A stretch of DNA of 60,807 nt from SVEL01 sp045125245 (GTDB lineage Bacteria > Bacillota > Clostridia > Lachnospirales > Lachnospiraceae): positions 1 to 60,807 of the forward strand of contig JBGVNF010000076.1 of the NCBI GenBank assembly GCA_045125245.1. The letters are read 5' to 3'. The notes under the pieces were generated by a model. That model worked only from the letters and a program-made list of their open reading frames with translations, did no database searches and had not been told where the DNA came from. Within the stretch, counting starts at the first letter, position 1; each line of letters starts with the position of its first letter. Shown piece after piece: positions 25,216 to 34,872 of the stretch. A program made the position numbers and the translations under genes.

Positions 25216-27042
25216 TTATTTTCTTTCAGCTCTCTTACGAAGAGTTGGATCTAATATTTTCTTACGAATTCTTAAATTCTTTGGTGTGATTTCAAGTAAC
25301 TCATTTGTATCAATAAATTCTAAGCACTGCTCAAGGCTCATAATTTTAGGTGGTGTAAGCTTTAATGCGTCATCTGAACCAGAAGCACGAGTATTTGTAA
25401 GCTGCTTTTTCTTACATACGTTTACTTCGATATCTTCTGTTTTACCAGTCTGACCGATAACCATACCAGCGTAAACCTTTGTACCAGCACCGATAAAGAG
25501 AGTACCACGTTCCTGAGCGTTAAATAAACCGTAAGTGATAGATTCACCTGACTCAAAGGCGATAAGTGAACCTTGCTTTCTATACTGGATATCTCCCTTG
25601 TAAGGACCATATCCGTCAAAGATTGTATTTAAAATACCATTTCCTTTAGTATCTGTCATAAATTCTCCACGGTATCCGATAAGTCCACGAGATGGAATAG
25701 AGAACTCTAATCTCTGGTAGCCACCATTTGCTGTAGACATTCCGCGAAGCTCACCCTTTCTTCCAGAAAGCTTTTCGATAACTGTACCAGAGAATTCTTC
25801 TGGTACATCTACGTAAGCAAGCTCCATAGGCTCAAGGAGTGCGCCGTTTTCATCCTTCTTATATAAAACTTCGGCTTTAGATACGGCGAATTCGTAGCCT
25901 TCTCTTCTCATATTCTCAATAAGAACTGATAAATGAAGTTCTCCACGACCTGAAACTTTGAAGCTTTCAGTAGTATCAGTTTCTTCAACTCTTAAAGATA
26001 CGTCTGTATTTAACTCTCTGAAAAGTCTGTCGCGAAGGTGTCTTGATGTTACAAATTTACCTTCCTGACCTGCTAATGGGCTATCATTTACCATAAATTG
26101 CATAGCGATAGTTGGCTCTGAAATCTTCTGGAATGGGATAGCTTCAGGGTTTTCTAAGCTACAAAGTGTATCACCTATCTTGAGGTCTGCAATACCTGAA
26201 ACAGCTACGATAGCACCTACAGTAGCTTCCTGTACTTCCACACGGTTAAGTCCCTGGAATTCATAGAGCTTACCAACCTTTACACGCTGCTTTCTATCTG
26301 GGTCATGGTGATTGACAAGCATAATTTCTTGATTAACCTTAAGTGTACCATGTTCGATTTTACCAACACCTATACGACCTACATACTCGTTGTAGTCGAT
26401 TGTGCTTATAAGCATCTGAACACCAGCTTCTACATCACCTTCTGGAGCTGGAATATAGTTAATGATTGTCTCAAAGAGAGGAATCATATTTTCTGGTGTG
26501 TCATCAAGCTCTAATACTGCGTGACCAGCCTTAGCAGATGCATATACGAATGGGCAGTCAAGCTGTTCATCAGTAGCATCAAGCTCAAGGAAAAGCTCAA
26601 GAACCTCGTCGATAACTTCAGTCGGTCTTGCTTCTGGACGGTCAATTTTATTTATACATACGATAACTGGAAGTTCCAATTCCATAGCTTTTCTAAGAAC
26701 GAATTTAGTCTGAGGCATAGCGCCTTCGAAAGCATCAACAACGAGTACAACACCATTTACCATTTTAAGTACACGCTCAACCTCGCCACCAAAGTCAGCA
26801 TGTCCGGGTGTATCTATAATATTGATTTTTGTATCCTTATAATATACAGCAGTATTCTTTGCAAGAATTGTAATACCACGTTCCTTCTCGATATCGCCTG
26901 AATCCATAACTCTTTCAGCGACTTCTTGATTCTGACGGAAGGTACCGCTCTGCTTTAAAAGCTCGTCTACAAGTGTAGTTTTACCATGATCTACGTGAGC
27001 GATAATAGCAATGTTTCTAACGTCTTCTCTCTTTGTTATCAT
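25216..27042 (-). CDS. typA: Translational GTPase TypA/BipA
   Basis: A 608-aa ribosome-associated GTPase of the EF-G type, involved in 50S assembly and stress adaptation. The GTPase motifs are AHVDHGKTT (about 14-22), the switch I region RGITILAKN, DTPGHADFGGEVE and NKID. The C-terminal part has the BipA-specific SRGLIGYRGEFMTDT and TNTRASGSDDALKL. I use the ATG at 27042 (MITKRED) with a GAGG site; the longer open frame adds residues not found in the family. It is divergent from pheA. Confidence 0.95.
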   Translation of the reverse strand: MITKREDVRNIAIIAHVDHGKTTLVDELLKQSGTFRQNQEVAERVMDSGDIEKERGITILAKNTAVYYKDTKINIIDTPGHADFGGEVERVLKMVNGVVLVVDAFEGAMPQTKFVLRKAMELELPVIVCINKIDRPEARPTEVIDEVLELFLELDATDEQLDCPFVYASAKAGHAVLELDDTPENMIPLFETIINYIPAPEGDVEAGVQMLISTIDYNEYVGRIGVGKIEHGTLKVNQEIMLVNHHDPDRKQRVKVGKLYEFQGLNRVEVQEATVGAIVAVSGIADLKIGDTLCSLENPEAIPFQKISEPTIAMQFMVNDSPLAGQEGKFVTSRHLRDRLFRELNTDVSLRVEETDTTESFKVSGRGELHLSVLIENMRREGYEFAVSKAEVLYKKDENGALLEPMELAYVDVPEEFSGTVIEKLSGRKGELRGMSTANGGYQRLEFSIPSRGLIGYRGEFMTDTKGNGILNTIFDGYGPYKGDIQYRKQGSLIAFESGESITYGLFNAQERGTLFIGAGTKVYAGMVIGQTGKTEDIEVNVCKKKQLTNTRASGSDDALKLTPPKIMSLEQCLEFIDTNELLEITPKNLRIRKKILDPTLRKRAERK

Positions 27043-27199
27043 AAAATACCTCAATTCTTTTTGCATAAAATGTTTTAACAACCGCGATTTATTCTATCAC
27101 AATTTATTTAAAAAGCAATACAAAACTTTATGTCTTTACGAAATATGGGAGATAGTGGTATTATATAAGGGAGTATATATTTTTGCGAGGAATGGAAAA

Positions 27200-28342
27200 A
27201 TGTTAGATTTAAATGAGATAAGAAAAGATATAGATGCCACAGATAAGGAGATTGTGGAATTATTTGAAAAGAGAATGAAGCTATGTGAAGAAGTAGCTGA
27301 ATTTAAAATAGCCAACGGCAAGGAAGTTCTTGATGCAACCAGAGAAAAGCAAAAGCTGGATAAGGTAACAGAATTAGCAAGCAATACTTTTAATAAGAAG
27401 TGTGTGGAGGAATTATTTAAGCAGCTTATGGCTATGAGTCGTAAGATGCAGTATCAGCTTCTTGCCGAATACAATATTAAGGATAGAATAGATGAGGTTA
27501 TTTCCTTTAGCCAGATAGAAAATTTGAAGACAGATAATCCAAGAGTTGTATATCAGGGATTGCCGGGAGCTTATGCTCATGATGCAGTATGTCAGTATTT
27601 TGGTGAAGACTGTGATATGTACCACGTGGAGTCTTGGAGAGATGCTATGGAAGAAGTTAAGGAAGGCAAGGCAGATTATGCTGTTCTTCCTATTGAAAAT
27701 TCTACAGCGGGAATAGTAAGTCAGGTTTATGATTTGCTTGTGGAGTATGACAATTACATAGTTGGTGAGACCTTTGTAAAGGTGGAACATGCTCTTCTTG
27801 GAACACAGGATGCTAATATTGCAGATATAGAGAGAGTTTATTCGCACCCACAGTCACTTATGCAGAGTGCAAAGTTTTTAGAAGAACATAGAGAGTGGCA
27901 GCAGATTAGTTTATCAAACAATGCTGTCAGTGCAAAGAAGGTTGCTGATGATAATGATAGGACAAAGGCTGCTATAGCAAGTGTAAGAGCAGGAAAATTA
28001 TATGGTCTTAAGGTACTTAAGGAAAAGATAAATTATAGTGATGTAAATACTACACGATTTATTATAGTAGGAAAGAATAAGGTATACCAAAGGGAAGCTA
28101 GTAAGGTAAGTATTTGCTTTGAACTTGCCCATGAGAGTGGTTCACTTTACGATATGCTGTCACATATTATTTTCAATAATCTTAATATGACAAGCATAGA
28201 GTCAAGACCTATAGAAGATAAAAAGTTTGAATATAGATTTTTTGTTGATTTTGAGGGTAAGCTAGGAGATGTAGCTGTTAGAAATGCCTTAAAGGGTATA
28301 GGCGTAGAGGCATTGAAGCTTAAGATATTAGGAAATTATTAA
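27200..28342 (+). CDS. pheA: Bifunctional chorismate mutase/prephenate dehydratase
   Basis: A 380-aa P-protein that converts chorismate to phenylpyruvate for phenylalanine synthesis. Residues 1-90 are an AroQ-type chorismate mutase with the R...K...D/E pattern (LNEIRKDIDATDKEIVELFEKRM). Prephenate dehydratase follows (about 115-290), with the catalytic NTTRF motif. The ACT regulatory domain ends the protein, with the ESRP motif that binds phenylalanine. The ATG at 27200 with GCGAGGAA is chosen although the frame is open upstream. An AAA+ gene follows after a few bases. Confidence 0.94.
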   Translation: MLDLNEIRKDIDATDKEIVELFEKRMKLCEEVAEFKIANGKEVLDATREKQKLDKVTELASNTFNKKCVEELFKQLMAMSRKMQYQLLAEYNIKDRIDEVISFSQIENLKTDNPRVVYQGLPGAYAHDAVCQYFGEDCDMYHVESWRDAMEEVKEGKADYAVLPIENSTAGIVSQVYDLLVEYDNYIVGETFVKVEHALLGTQDANIADIERVYSHPQSLMQSAKFLEEHREWQQISLSNNAVSAKKVADDNDRTKAAIASVRAGKLYGLKVLKEKINYSDVNTTRFIIVGKNKVYQREASKVSICFELAHESGSLYDMLSHIIFNNLNMTSIESRPIEDKKFEYRFFVDFEGKLGDVAVRNALKGIGVEALKLKILGNY

Positions 28343-28382
28343 ATTGCTAAATAATAAAATATTAGAAATTAAGGTAGAGAAT

Positions 28383-29684
28383 ATGAATAGTACAAAGAGA
28401 TTGATGTTATATAAGGATTTTGTTTACAATGATATTTTTTATGGAATTGCGGAAATTATAGATAAATTTTCAGATAAAGTAGAAACTATTGATGAAGAAG
28501 TGTTAGATAATGCATATAAGTGTGTTAATAAGCTTATAGAAGTAACTGATAATTATGGATTAGAAGGGAACTTATATCATTCATTTTTAACATTTTTACT
28601 TGTAAATAATGAGAACGCATTTTCTATGTCTTGTGAAAAGATTGGAGATAGAGAGGGTTCGATTAATAGTATTGCTATGAATGACTTAGGGATTTTTAAG
28701 AGCCTTTTCGATGTGGATTTATGCAAGCTAGATGAAAATATGGGGATAAAATGCTTTAGCTTTTTGGTGGACTATAAGCATAGAGATGGCAATAGCAAGG
28801 TGTTTAATAGAAGAGTGAGAGATAGCATATGCAATCTTGCAAAGGATTTGGCTATAGCTGGTAATGTAGAAGAATTTTATGATAAATTAGTATGCTTTTA
28901 TAAGGAAACAGGTGTAGGTAAGCTCGGTCTTAATAAGGCGTTTAGAATAGAGATGGATGAAAATGATAAGTCTGTGCTTGTGCCTGTTACAAGTATTGAA
29001 CATGTGTATCTAAATGACCTTGTTGGCTATGAAATTCAGAAAAAGAAGCTTATAGATAATACGGAAGATTTTGTTAGTGGACGTCCTGCTAATAATGCAT
29101 TATTATATGGAGATAGTGGAACAGGAAAATCATCAAGTATTAAGGCGATTTTAAATGAATATTATGACAGGGGCCTTAGAATGATTGAAGTGTACAAGCA
29201 TCAGTTCAAGGAGTTGTCAAAGATAATAGAGCAGGTGAAGGACAGAAATTATAAATTTATTATATATATGGATGATTTGTCCTTCGAGGATTATGAGATA
29301 GAATATAAGTATTTAAAGGCTATTATAGAGGGTGGACTTAGCAAGAAGCCAAATAATGTGCTTATATATGCAACATCTAATAGACGTCACCTTGTAAGAG
29401 AAAAGTGGCAGGATAAGGAAGATAGGGACCAGGATTTACATACAAATGATACAGTTCAGGAGAAGCTATCACTTGTAAATAGATTTGGTGTGACTATATG
29501 TTATCAGAAGCCAAATAAGAAGGAATTTCAGGAAATTATCAGGGTATTGGCAAAGCGTCATAATATAGTTATGGACGAAAATGAATTGCTTCTTAAAGCG
29601 AATGCGTGGGAATTAAGTCATGGTGGTGTGTCAGGCAGAACGGCACAACAGTTTATTAATTATATAGTCGGACAATATTCTTAA
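28383..29684 (+). CDS. DUF815-family AAA+ ATPase
   Basis: A 433-aa protein with a helical N-terminal half of unknown role and a C-terminal AAA+ module. Walker A is YGDSGTGKSS near residue 246 and Walker B is IIYMDDLSFED near 300. YATSNRRHLVREK near 335 resembles the sensor-1/arginine-finger stretch typical of DUF815. Biochemical function is unknown. The ATG at 28383 (AAGG 8 bases ahead) is preferred over a TTG at 28344 that directly follows the pheA stop. It is followed 12 bases later by ppk. Confidence 0.8.
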   Translation: MNSTKRLMLYKDFVYNDIFYGIAEIIDKFSDKVETIDEEVLDNAYKCVNKLIEVTDNYGLEGNLYHSFLTFLLVNNENAFSMSCEKIGDREGSINSIAMNDLGIFKSLFDVDLCKLDENMGIKCFSFLVDYKHRDGNSKVFNRRVRDSICNLAKDLAIAGNVEEFYDKLVCFYKETGVGKLGLNKAFRIEMDENDKSVLVPVTSIEHVYLNDLVGYEIQKKKLIDNTEDFVSGRPANNALLYGDSGTGKSSSIKAILNEYYDRGLRMIEVYKHQFKELSKIIEQVKDRNYKFIIYMDDLSFEDYEIEYKYLKAIIEGGLSKKPNNVLIYATSNRRHLVREKWQDKEDRDQDLHTNDTVQEKLSLVNRFGVTICYQKPNKKEFQEIIRVLAKRHNIVMDENELLLKANAWELSHGGVSGRTAQQFINYIVGQYS

Positions 29685-29696
29685 GGAGGGTTTTAT

Positions 29697-31940
29697 ATGG
29701 CAAAAGCTAAAATTATTGATGTAAACAGAACAGAGAATTATATTAACAGAGAGCTTAGCTGGCTTGATTTTAATTTTAGAATATTAGGTGAGGCTAAAGA
29801 TACAAAAAATTTATTATTTGAAAGAATGAAGTTTTTAAGTATTACAGCATCTAATCTTGATGAATTCTTTATGATAAGAGTGGCATCTTTAAAAGATATG
29901 GTAAATGCTGAATGTGAAAAGCCAGATATAGCGGGGCTTACACCTTCAGAACAGCTTGAAAGAATAAATATTAAGACGCATGAATTGGTGGAGGCTCAGT
30001 ACAATACGTACAATCGTGCCCTTCGTCCACAGATGAAGGCAGAGAAGCTTAGAATTGTAAGAGCACACGAGAAACTGACAGATGAACAGAAGGCATTTGT
30101 TGATAAATATTTTAAGGAGAATGTATATCCGGTGCTTACTCCTATGGCTGTGGATTCTTCCAGACCATTCCCGCTTATTAGAAATAAGTCTCTTAATATA
30201 GGTGCACTTCTTGAAGGTGAGGATGATCTTAAGAAAAAAGCAGATGAACAAAGAAAGAAGACAAAAGGGGAACTTCCGGGAGAGGAATTAGATAAAGATA
30301 AGAAGGAAAAGCATAAGGAAAAGAAGGAAAAAGATTTAGAATTTGCTACAGTTCAGGTTCCTTCTGGACTTCCGCGATTTATTCAGATTCCTTCAACGGT
30401 TGAAGGTGAAACTACAGTTATTCTTCTTGAGGAGATAATTGAGAGACATATTGATATGTTGTTCTTAAATCATAAGGTTATCTGTGCTCATCCTTATAGA
30501 GTTATGAGAAATGCAGATTTAACTATTGATGAAGAAGATGCAGCAGATTTACTGAAGGAGATTCAAAAGCAGCTTAAGAAGCGCCAGTGGGGAGAGGCTA
30601 TCAGACTTGAAGTGGAAGAGGATATGGATAAGCGTCTTCTTAAAGTGTTAAAGAAGGAATTGGATATTAAAGAAGGTGATGTATATAAGATTAATGGTCC
30701 TATAGACTTGACCTTCCTTATGAAGATATATGGAATAGACGGATTTGAACATCTTAAGGATAAAAAATATATTCCTCAGCCACATCCTAGTATAAATCCA
30801 GAAGAGACTATATTTGAGGCGATAAAAAGAGAGGATATTTTATTGCATCATCCATATCAGAGCTTTGATCCTGTAGTTGAATTTGTAAGACAGGCGGCTA
30901 AGGATAAGAATGTATTAGCTATTAAGCAGACACTTTATAGAGTAAGTGGTAATTCACCTATTATAGCATCCCTTGCTGAGGCTGCGGAAAATGGTAAGCA
31001 GGTATCTGTTTTAGTTGAATTAAAGGCTAGATTTGATGAGGAAAACAATATCAACTGGGCTAAAATGCTTGAAAAAGCAGGATGTCATGTTATATATGGT
31101 CTTAAGGGCCTTAAGACTCATAGCAAGATAACACTTGTGGTGAGAAAAGAGGGTGATGGAATAAATAGATATGTTCATCTTGGAACAGGTAATTACAATG
31201 ATGCTACAGCAAAGCTTTATACAGATATGGGTATTTTGACCTGCAATAAAAAGATTGGTGAGGATGCCACAGCTGTATTTAATATGCTTTCAGGATATTC
31301 TGAGCCAGAAGTATGGAATAAGCTTTCGTTGGCTCCATTATGGTTAAGAGATAGATTTGAGTTTTTGATAAAGAGAGAGATTTCCAATGCTAAGGCTGGT
31401 AAAAAGGCTTTTATAAAGGCAAAAATGAATTCTCTTTGCGATAAAAAGATTATCAGCCTTTTATACGAAGCAAGTCAGGCGGGAGTTAAAATCGATTTAA
31501 TTATAAGAGGAATTTGTTGTCTTAGAGCTGGTATTCCTGGACTTAGTGAAAATATAACTGTTCGCTCTATCGTCGGAGCATTTCTTGAACACAGTAGAAT
31601 ATTCTATTTCTGCAATGGTGGCAAGGATGAGGTCTATATGGGTAGTGCGGACTGGATGCCAAGAAATTTAGATAAGCGAGTAGAGATATTGTTCCCTGTG
31701 GAAAAGGCAGAGCTAAAGAAGGAAGTTATAGGTATTTTGGATATTCAGATAAGTGATAATATGAAGGCTCACGTAATGGGTAAGGATGGTGTCTATAAGA
31801 AGGTCGACAGAAGAGGAAAGAAGCCGATGGGAGCACAGATGTATTTCTGCAAGGAAGCTGTAGACAGAGCTAAAGTTAAAGATAATAAGATTAAGAAAAC
31901 TAGAGTGTTTGAACCTATGACAGCAGGAGATATTAAATAA
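29697..31940 (+). CDS. ppk1: Polyphosphate kinase 1
   Basis: A 747-aa enzyme that polymerises the ATP gamma phosphate into polyphosphate. Family landmarks are NRELSWLDFNFR at 17-28, HPYQSFDPVVEF near 395, the autophosphorylated His475 in GLKTHSKITLVV, and a second catalytic His near HSRIFYF. It carries a Lys/Glu-rich insertion of about 40 residues at 173-214 (for example KKEKHKEKKEKD) between the N and H domains that most PPK1 proteins lack. Its stop abuts the PHP-domain start, so the two are coupled. Confidence 0.94.
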   Translation: MAKAKIIDVNRTENYINRELSWLDFNFRILGEAKDTKNLLFERMKFLSITASNLDEFFMIRVASLKDMVNAECEKPDIAGLTPSEQLERINIKTHELVEAQYNTYNRALRPQMKAEKLRIVRAHEKLTDEQKAFVDKYFKENVYPVLTPMAVDSSRPFPLIRNKSLNIGALLEGEDDLKKKADEQRKKTKGELPGEELDKDKKEKHKEKKEKDLEFATVQVPSGLPRFIQIPSTVEGETTVILLEEIIERHIDMLFLNHKVICAHPYRVMRNADLTIDEEDAADLLKEIQKQLKKRQWGEAIRLEVEEDMDKRLLKVLKKELDIKEGDVYKINGPIDLTFLMKIYGIDGFEHLKDKKYIPQPHPSINPEETIFEAIKREDILLHHPYQSFDPVVEFVRQAAKDKNVLAIKQTLYRVSGNSPIIASLAEAAENGKQVSVLVELKARFDEENNINWAKMLEKAGCHVIYGLKGLKTHSKITLVVRKEGDGINRYVHLGTGNYNDATAKLYTDMGILTCNKKIGEDATAVFNMLSGYSEPEVWNKLSLAPLWLRDRFEFLIKREISNAKAGKKAFIKAKMNSLCDKKIISLLYEASQAGVKIDLIIRGICCLRAGIPGLSENITVRSIVGAFLEHSRIFYFCNGGKDEVYMGSADWMPRNLDKRVEILFPVEKAELKKEVIGILDIQISDNMKAHVMGKDGVYKKVDRRGKKPMGAQMYFCKEAVDRAKVKDNKIKKTRVFEPMTAGDIK

Positions 31941-32783
31941 ATGGATAGTAAGGTTTGCGTAGATTTTCATGTTCATTCAAATATGTCTGATGGAACGCTT
32001 TCGCCTACGGAGGTTGTAAAGCTTGCTAAAGAAGTAGGCTTAACTGCCATTGCGCTTACTGATCACGATACTATAGATGGTGTAAGTGAGGCTATAGAGG
32101 CAGGGGAAAAGTATGGTGTGAAGGTTGTGCCAGGTATAGAAATCTCAGCTGAGTATAAGGGTGGAGATTTACACATATTAGGATTGAATGTGGATTATCT
32201 TAATGAAGAATTTATAGCTAAGGTTTCGGTATGTCGCGATAGCAGACATAATCGAAATCTTAAGATGGTAGAGAAGATGCAGCAGTGTGGTTTTCTGGTT
32301 ACATGGGAAGAAATGCTTAAAAGATTTGGAGATAATTCTATAACAAGAGCCCATTTTGCAAAATATTTAATCGATGAAGGCTATGTGAAGGATAAGGATG
32401 AAGCCTTTAATAAATATCTTAATCCAGGATGTCCATGTTATCTTCCAAGGGTTAAGGTGTCACCTTTTGAAGCTATAGATATGATAAAGGAGGCAGGAGG
32501 GCATCCTGTATTGGCGCATCCGTTACTGTATAAAATGCCATATGATAGATTGGAAAGTGTTATAGTTATGCTTCAAAATCACGGACTTGAAGGTATTGAA
32601 GGCAGATATGCTTTGAATAAAGTGGAGGATGACGTGCTTTTAGATAAGCTTGCAAAGAGGCATGGTCTTAAGATGACTGGCGGTTCAGACTTTCATGGTA
32701 CGATAAAGCCAGATATTTCTATTGGAGTGGGAAAAGGTGATTTAAAAGTTGAGGAAGAAATGTGTGCCTGGATATATGACTAA
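31941..32783 (+). CDS. PHP-domain phosphoesterase, RNase AM/TrpH-like
   Basis: A 280-aa metal-dependent phosphoesterase. PHP metal ligands are in DFHVHSNMSDG (about 8-18), LTDHDT (about 39), EIS near 67, LAHPLL near 193 and GSDFHG near 250. The length and motif order match the YciV/TrpH group, which removes 3' phosphate from 3',5'-nucleoside bisphosphates and can act as a 5' to 3' exoribonuclease. It starts immediately after the ppk stop; the coupling suggests a shared phosphate or nucleotide-recycling role, which is inference. Confidence 0.85.
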   Translation: MDSKVCVDFHVHSNMSDGTLSPTEVVKLAKEVGLTAIALTDHDTIDGVSEAIEAGEKYGVKVVPGIEISAEYKGGDLHILGLNVDYLNEEFIAKVSVCRDSRHNRNLKMVEKMQQCGFLVTWEEMLKRFGDNSITRAHFAKYLIDEGYVKDKDEAFNKYLNPGCPCYLPRVKVSPFEAIDMIKEAGGHPVLAHPLLYKMPYDRLESVIVMLQNHGLEGIEGRYALNKVEDDVLLDKLAKRHGLKMTGGSDFHGTIKPDISIGVGKGDLKVEEEMCAWIYD

Positions 32784-32825
32784 TGGTTACATATATGGAT
32801 AGGCAGAAAGGATACAGTATAGATT

Positions 32826-33743
32826 ATGTCGGAATATGAGAAGTACAAAACTTTAGATGACTTACCTATAGTTACAAAGGTATGGATGCCAGATGCAACT
32901 ACTGTACGTAAGGGAGTAATTCAATTTGTTCACGGTATGTGTGAGATGAAAGAAAGATATGATAAGATAATGACTGTCTTTAATAATCTTGGATATATAT
33001 GCGTTATAAGTGATTTGCGTGGACATGGAGAAAATGTTGAATTTCCTAAGGATTTAGGCTATATCGGTGAAGATGGTGTGAATCTCATGATAGATGATAT
33101 ACATGCAGTGACGGTTTACATAAAAAATAATTTTCCTGATTTACCGCTTATTCTTATGGGTCATAGTATGGGAGCATTGTTATCGAGAGTTTACACAAAA
33201 AGATATGATGATGATTTGGATATGTTAGTTACCTTAGGGTGTCCTTCAGCTAAAAAATTGAGATATGTGGGTGTAGGTATTACGTCTATGATGTCGCTGT
33301 TTGTAGATGATAGAAACACAAATAGTATTTTGGATAAATTGGTTATGGGTGATTATGAAATGAAATATAAGAATGAAGGATTAGCCCATTCCTGGTTGTG
33401 TTCTGATAAAGAAGTAGTTGAAGCATATAATCGTAATGCTAAGTGTGGCTTTTCCTTTACTATCAACGGATATTGTACATTATGTAAACTGATGTGTGAG
33501 GCTTATTCTACTAGAGGATGGGAGATGAAAAACCCTGATTTACGTGTGGTTTCCCTAGCGGGAGCAGATGACCCATGTATTATTAGTAAGGAAAAATTTG
33601 AAGAATCAGTTAACATAATTAAGAAGGTTGGCTATAAAAACATAGCTTCCAGACTTTATAAAGGAATGCGACATGAGATTTTAAATGAACCAGAATTTAT
33701 GAAGGTTGTTAATGATATTTTACAGAAGGCTCCGGTTGCATAA
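32826..33743 (+). CDS. Alpha/beta hydrolase, monoacylglycerol-lipase-like
   Basis: A 305-aa serine hydrolase of the S33/lysophospholipase group. The oxyanion region is QFVHGMCEM near 32, the nucleophile elbow is GHSMGA (Ser near residue 114), and the C-terminal Asp (AGADDPC) and His (MRHEILNE) complete the triad. No signal peptide is seen, so it acts in the cytosol. Substrate is unknown; monoglycerides or lysophospholipids are typical for this family. It ends 52 bases before gpr. Confidence 0.82.
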   Translation: MSEYEKYKTLDDLPIVTKVWMPDATTVRKGVIQFVHGMCEMKERYDKIMTVFNNLGYICVISDLRGHGENVEFPKDLGYIGEDGVNLMIDDIHAVTVYIKNNFPDLPLILMGHSMGALLSRVYTKRYDDDLDMLVTLGCPSAKKLRYVGVGITSMMSLFVDDRNTNSILDKLVMGDYEMKYKNEGLAHSWLCSDKEVVEAYNRNAKCGFSFTINGYCTLCKLMCEAYSTRGWEMKNPDLRVVSLAGADDPCIISKEKFEESVNIIKKVGYKNIASRLYKGMRHEILNEPEFMKVVNDILQKAPVA

Positions 33744-33767
33744 AATTCATTTAAATTGAGTATTCTA
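33738..33767 (+). promoter_or_regulatory. Candidate sigmaG promoter of gpr
   Basis: GCATA (33738-33742), an 18-base spacer and TATTCTA (33761-33767) fit the sigmaG pattern GHATR-N18-CATNHTA with one mismatch. The position, about 30 bases before the ATG, and known forespore control of gpr support it. Confidence 0.5.
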
Positions 33768-33795
33768 TCTCTATATAAAATAAAGGGGTGGAATA

Positions 33796-34782
33796 ATGGA
33801 GAACAAATTTAATATTCACACTGATTTGGCAGTGGAAAGTCAAGAGCGCTTTAAGGGTGATAATGTAGAAATTTCAGGTGTTGAGGTTTACGAAAATGTG
33901 GATGATTTGCATAAAGTAAAGCTTACGAAGGTGGAAATTACAAGCCCTGAAGGCGCTAAAATTATGGGAAAACCTATGGGTAAGTATGTTACTATAGAAG
34001 CCTTAGATATATTGGAAAATGAAGTGGATGTAACACGAAAAAAACAGATTGGCAAGGTGTTGGCAAGAGAATTATTTTACATGCTTCCTGTAAGAAAAAA
34101 AGAAGAACTTAAGAGCTTGTCTGTGCTAGTGGTAGGCTTAGGTAATAAAGATGTAACACCTGACGCTTTAGGACCTTATGTGGTGGCAAATTTAGAGGTT
34201 ACAAGGCATATATTTATGCTTAAACATAATTACGGTAAAAGCAAAGGTATTTCGGCGATGATACCAGGTGTTATGGCGCAATCTGGAATGGAATCTGCTG
34301 AGATGGTGGAGGGAATTGTAGCTAAGATTAAGCCTGATGTGGTTATGGCCATAGATGCATTGGCTGCTGGTAGCAGTAAAAGGCTTAATTCTACCATTCA
34401 ATTGGCTGATACAGGTATAAATCCGGGTTCGGGAATAGGTAATAGAAGAAAAGGCTTGAATAAAGAAACTATAGGTGTACCGGTTATTGCCATAGGGATA
34501 CCTACAGTTATTCATGCGGCCACCATAGTTAGAGATACTATGGAACAGATGCTTAATGTACTGTCTGAATTGCCAAATATAAAAGGAAATGCAGGATTTG
34601 AAACATTTGAAACATTGAAGGCCTTTGATGACAATGAAAAGATGAATCTTATAATGGAGTTGATGGATGAAAAACTTGTGAATATGTTTGTAACACCAAA
34701 GGATATAGATGAGAGTATACAGTTTATGGCTGAAATAGTGGCATATAGCATAAACCTATTGTTTTCCTTGTCTCGCAGGTAA
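33796..34782 (+). CDS. gpr: Spore germination protease GPR
   Basis: A 328-aa aspartic-like endopeptidase that degrades small acid-soluble spore proteins in germination. It is made as a zymogen in the forespore. The N-terminal HTDLAVES segment marks the propeptide cleavage region. VVGLGNKDVTPDALGP near 113 and the MAIDALAAGS stretch near 187 are diagnostic. AAAGGGGTGG precedes the ATG. It is followed by spoIIP, the conserved order in Firmicutes. Confidence 0.96.
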   Translation: MENKFNIHTDLAVESQERFKGDNVEISGVEVYENVDDLHKVKLTKVEITSPEGAKIMGKPMGKYVTIEALDILENEVDVTRKKQIGKVLARELFYMLPVRKKEELKSLSVLVVGLGNKDVTPDALGPYVVANLEVTRHIFMLKHNYGKSKGISAMIPGVMAQSGMESAEMVEGIVAKIKPDVVMAIDALAAGSSKRLNSTIQLADTGINPGSGIGNRRKGLNKETIGVPVIAIGIPTVIHAATIVRDTMEQMLNVLSELPNIKGNAGFETFETLKAFDDNEKMNLIMELMDEKLVNMFVTPKDIDESIQFMAEIVAYSINLLFSLSRR

Positions 34783-34790
34783 GTATGCTT

Positions 34791-34844
34791 GACTTAAAGT
34801 TTGTACTGAATTAAGTCATTAAATAAGACTATCCTTCATATCTT
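34791..34844 (+). promoter_or_regulatory. Hairpin and candidate sigmaE promoter before spoIIP
   Basis: GACTTAA (34791-34797) and TTAAGTC (34811-34817) form a short hairpin after gpr without a T tail. Downstream, TCATTAA (34816-34822), 14 bases and CATATCTT (34837-34844) partly match the sigmaE pattern KMATATT-N14-CATACAHT. Known mother-cell control of spoIIP makes this plausible, but the match is weak. Confidence 0.3.
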
Positions 34845-34872
34845 ATAGATAGATATAAATGGAGGAAGCCTT

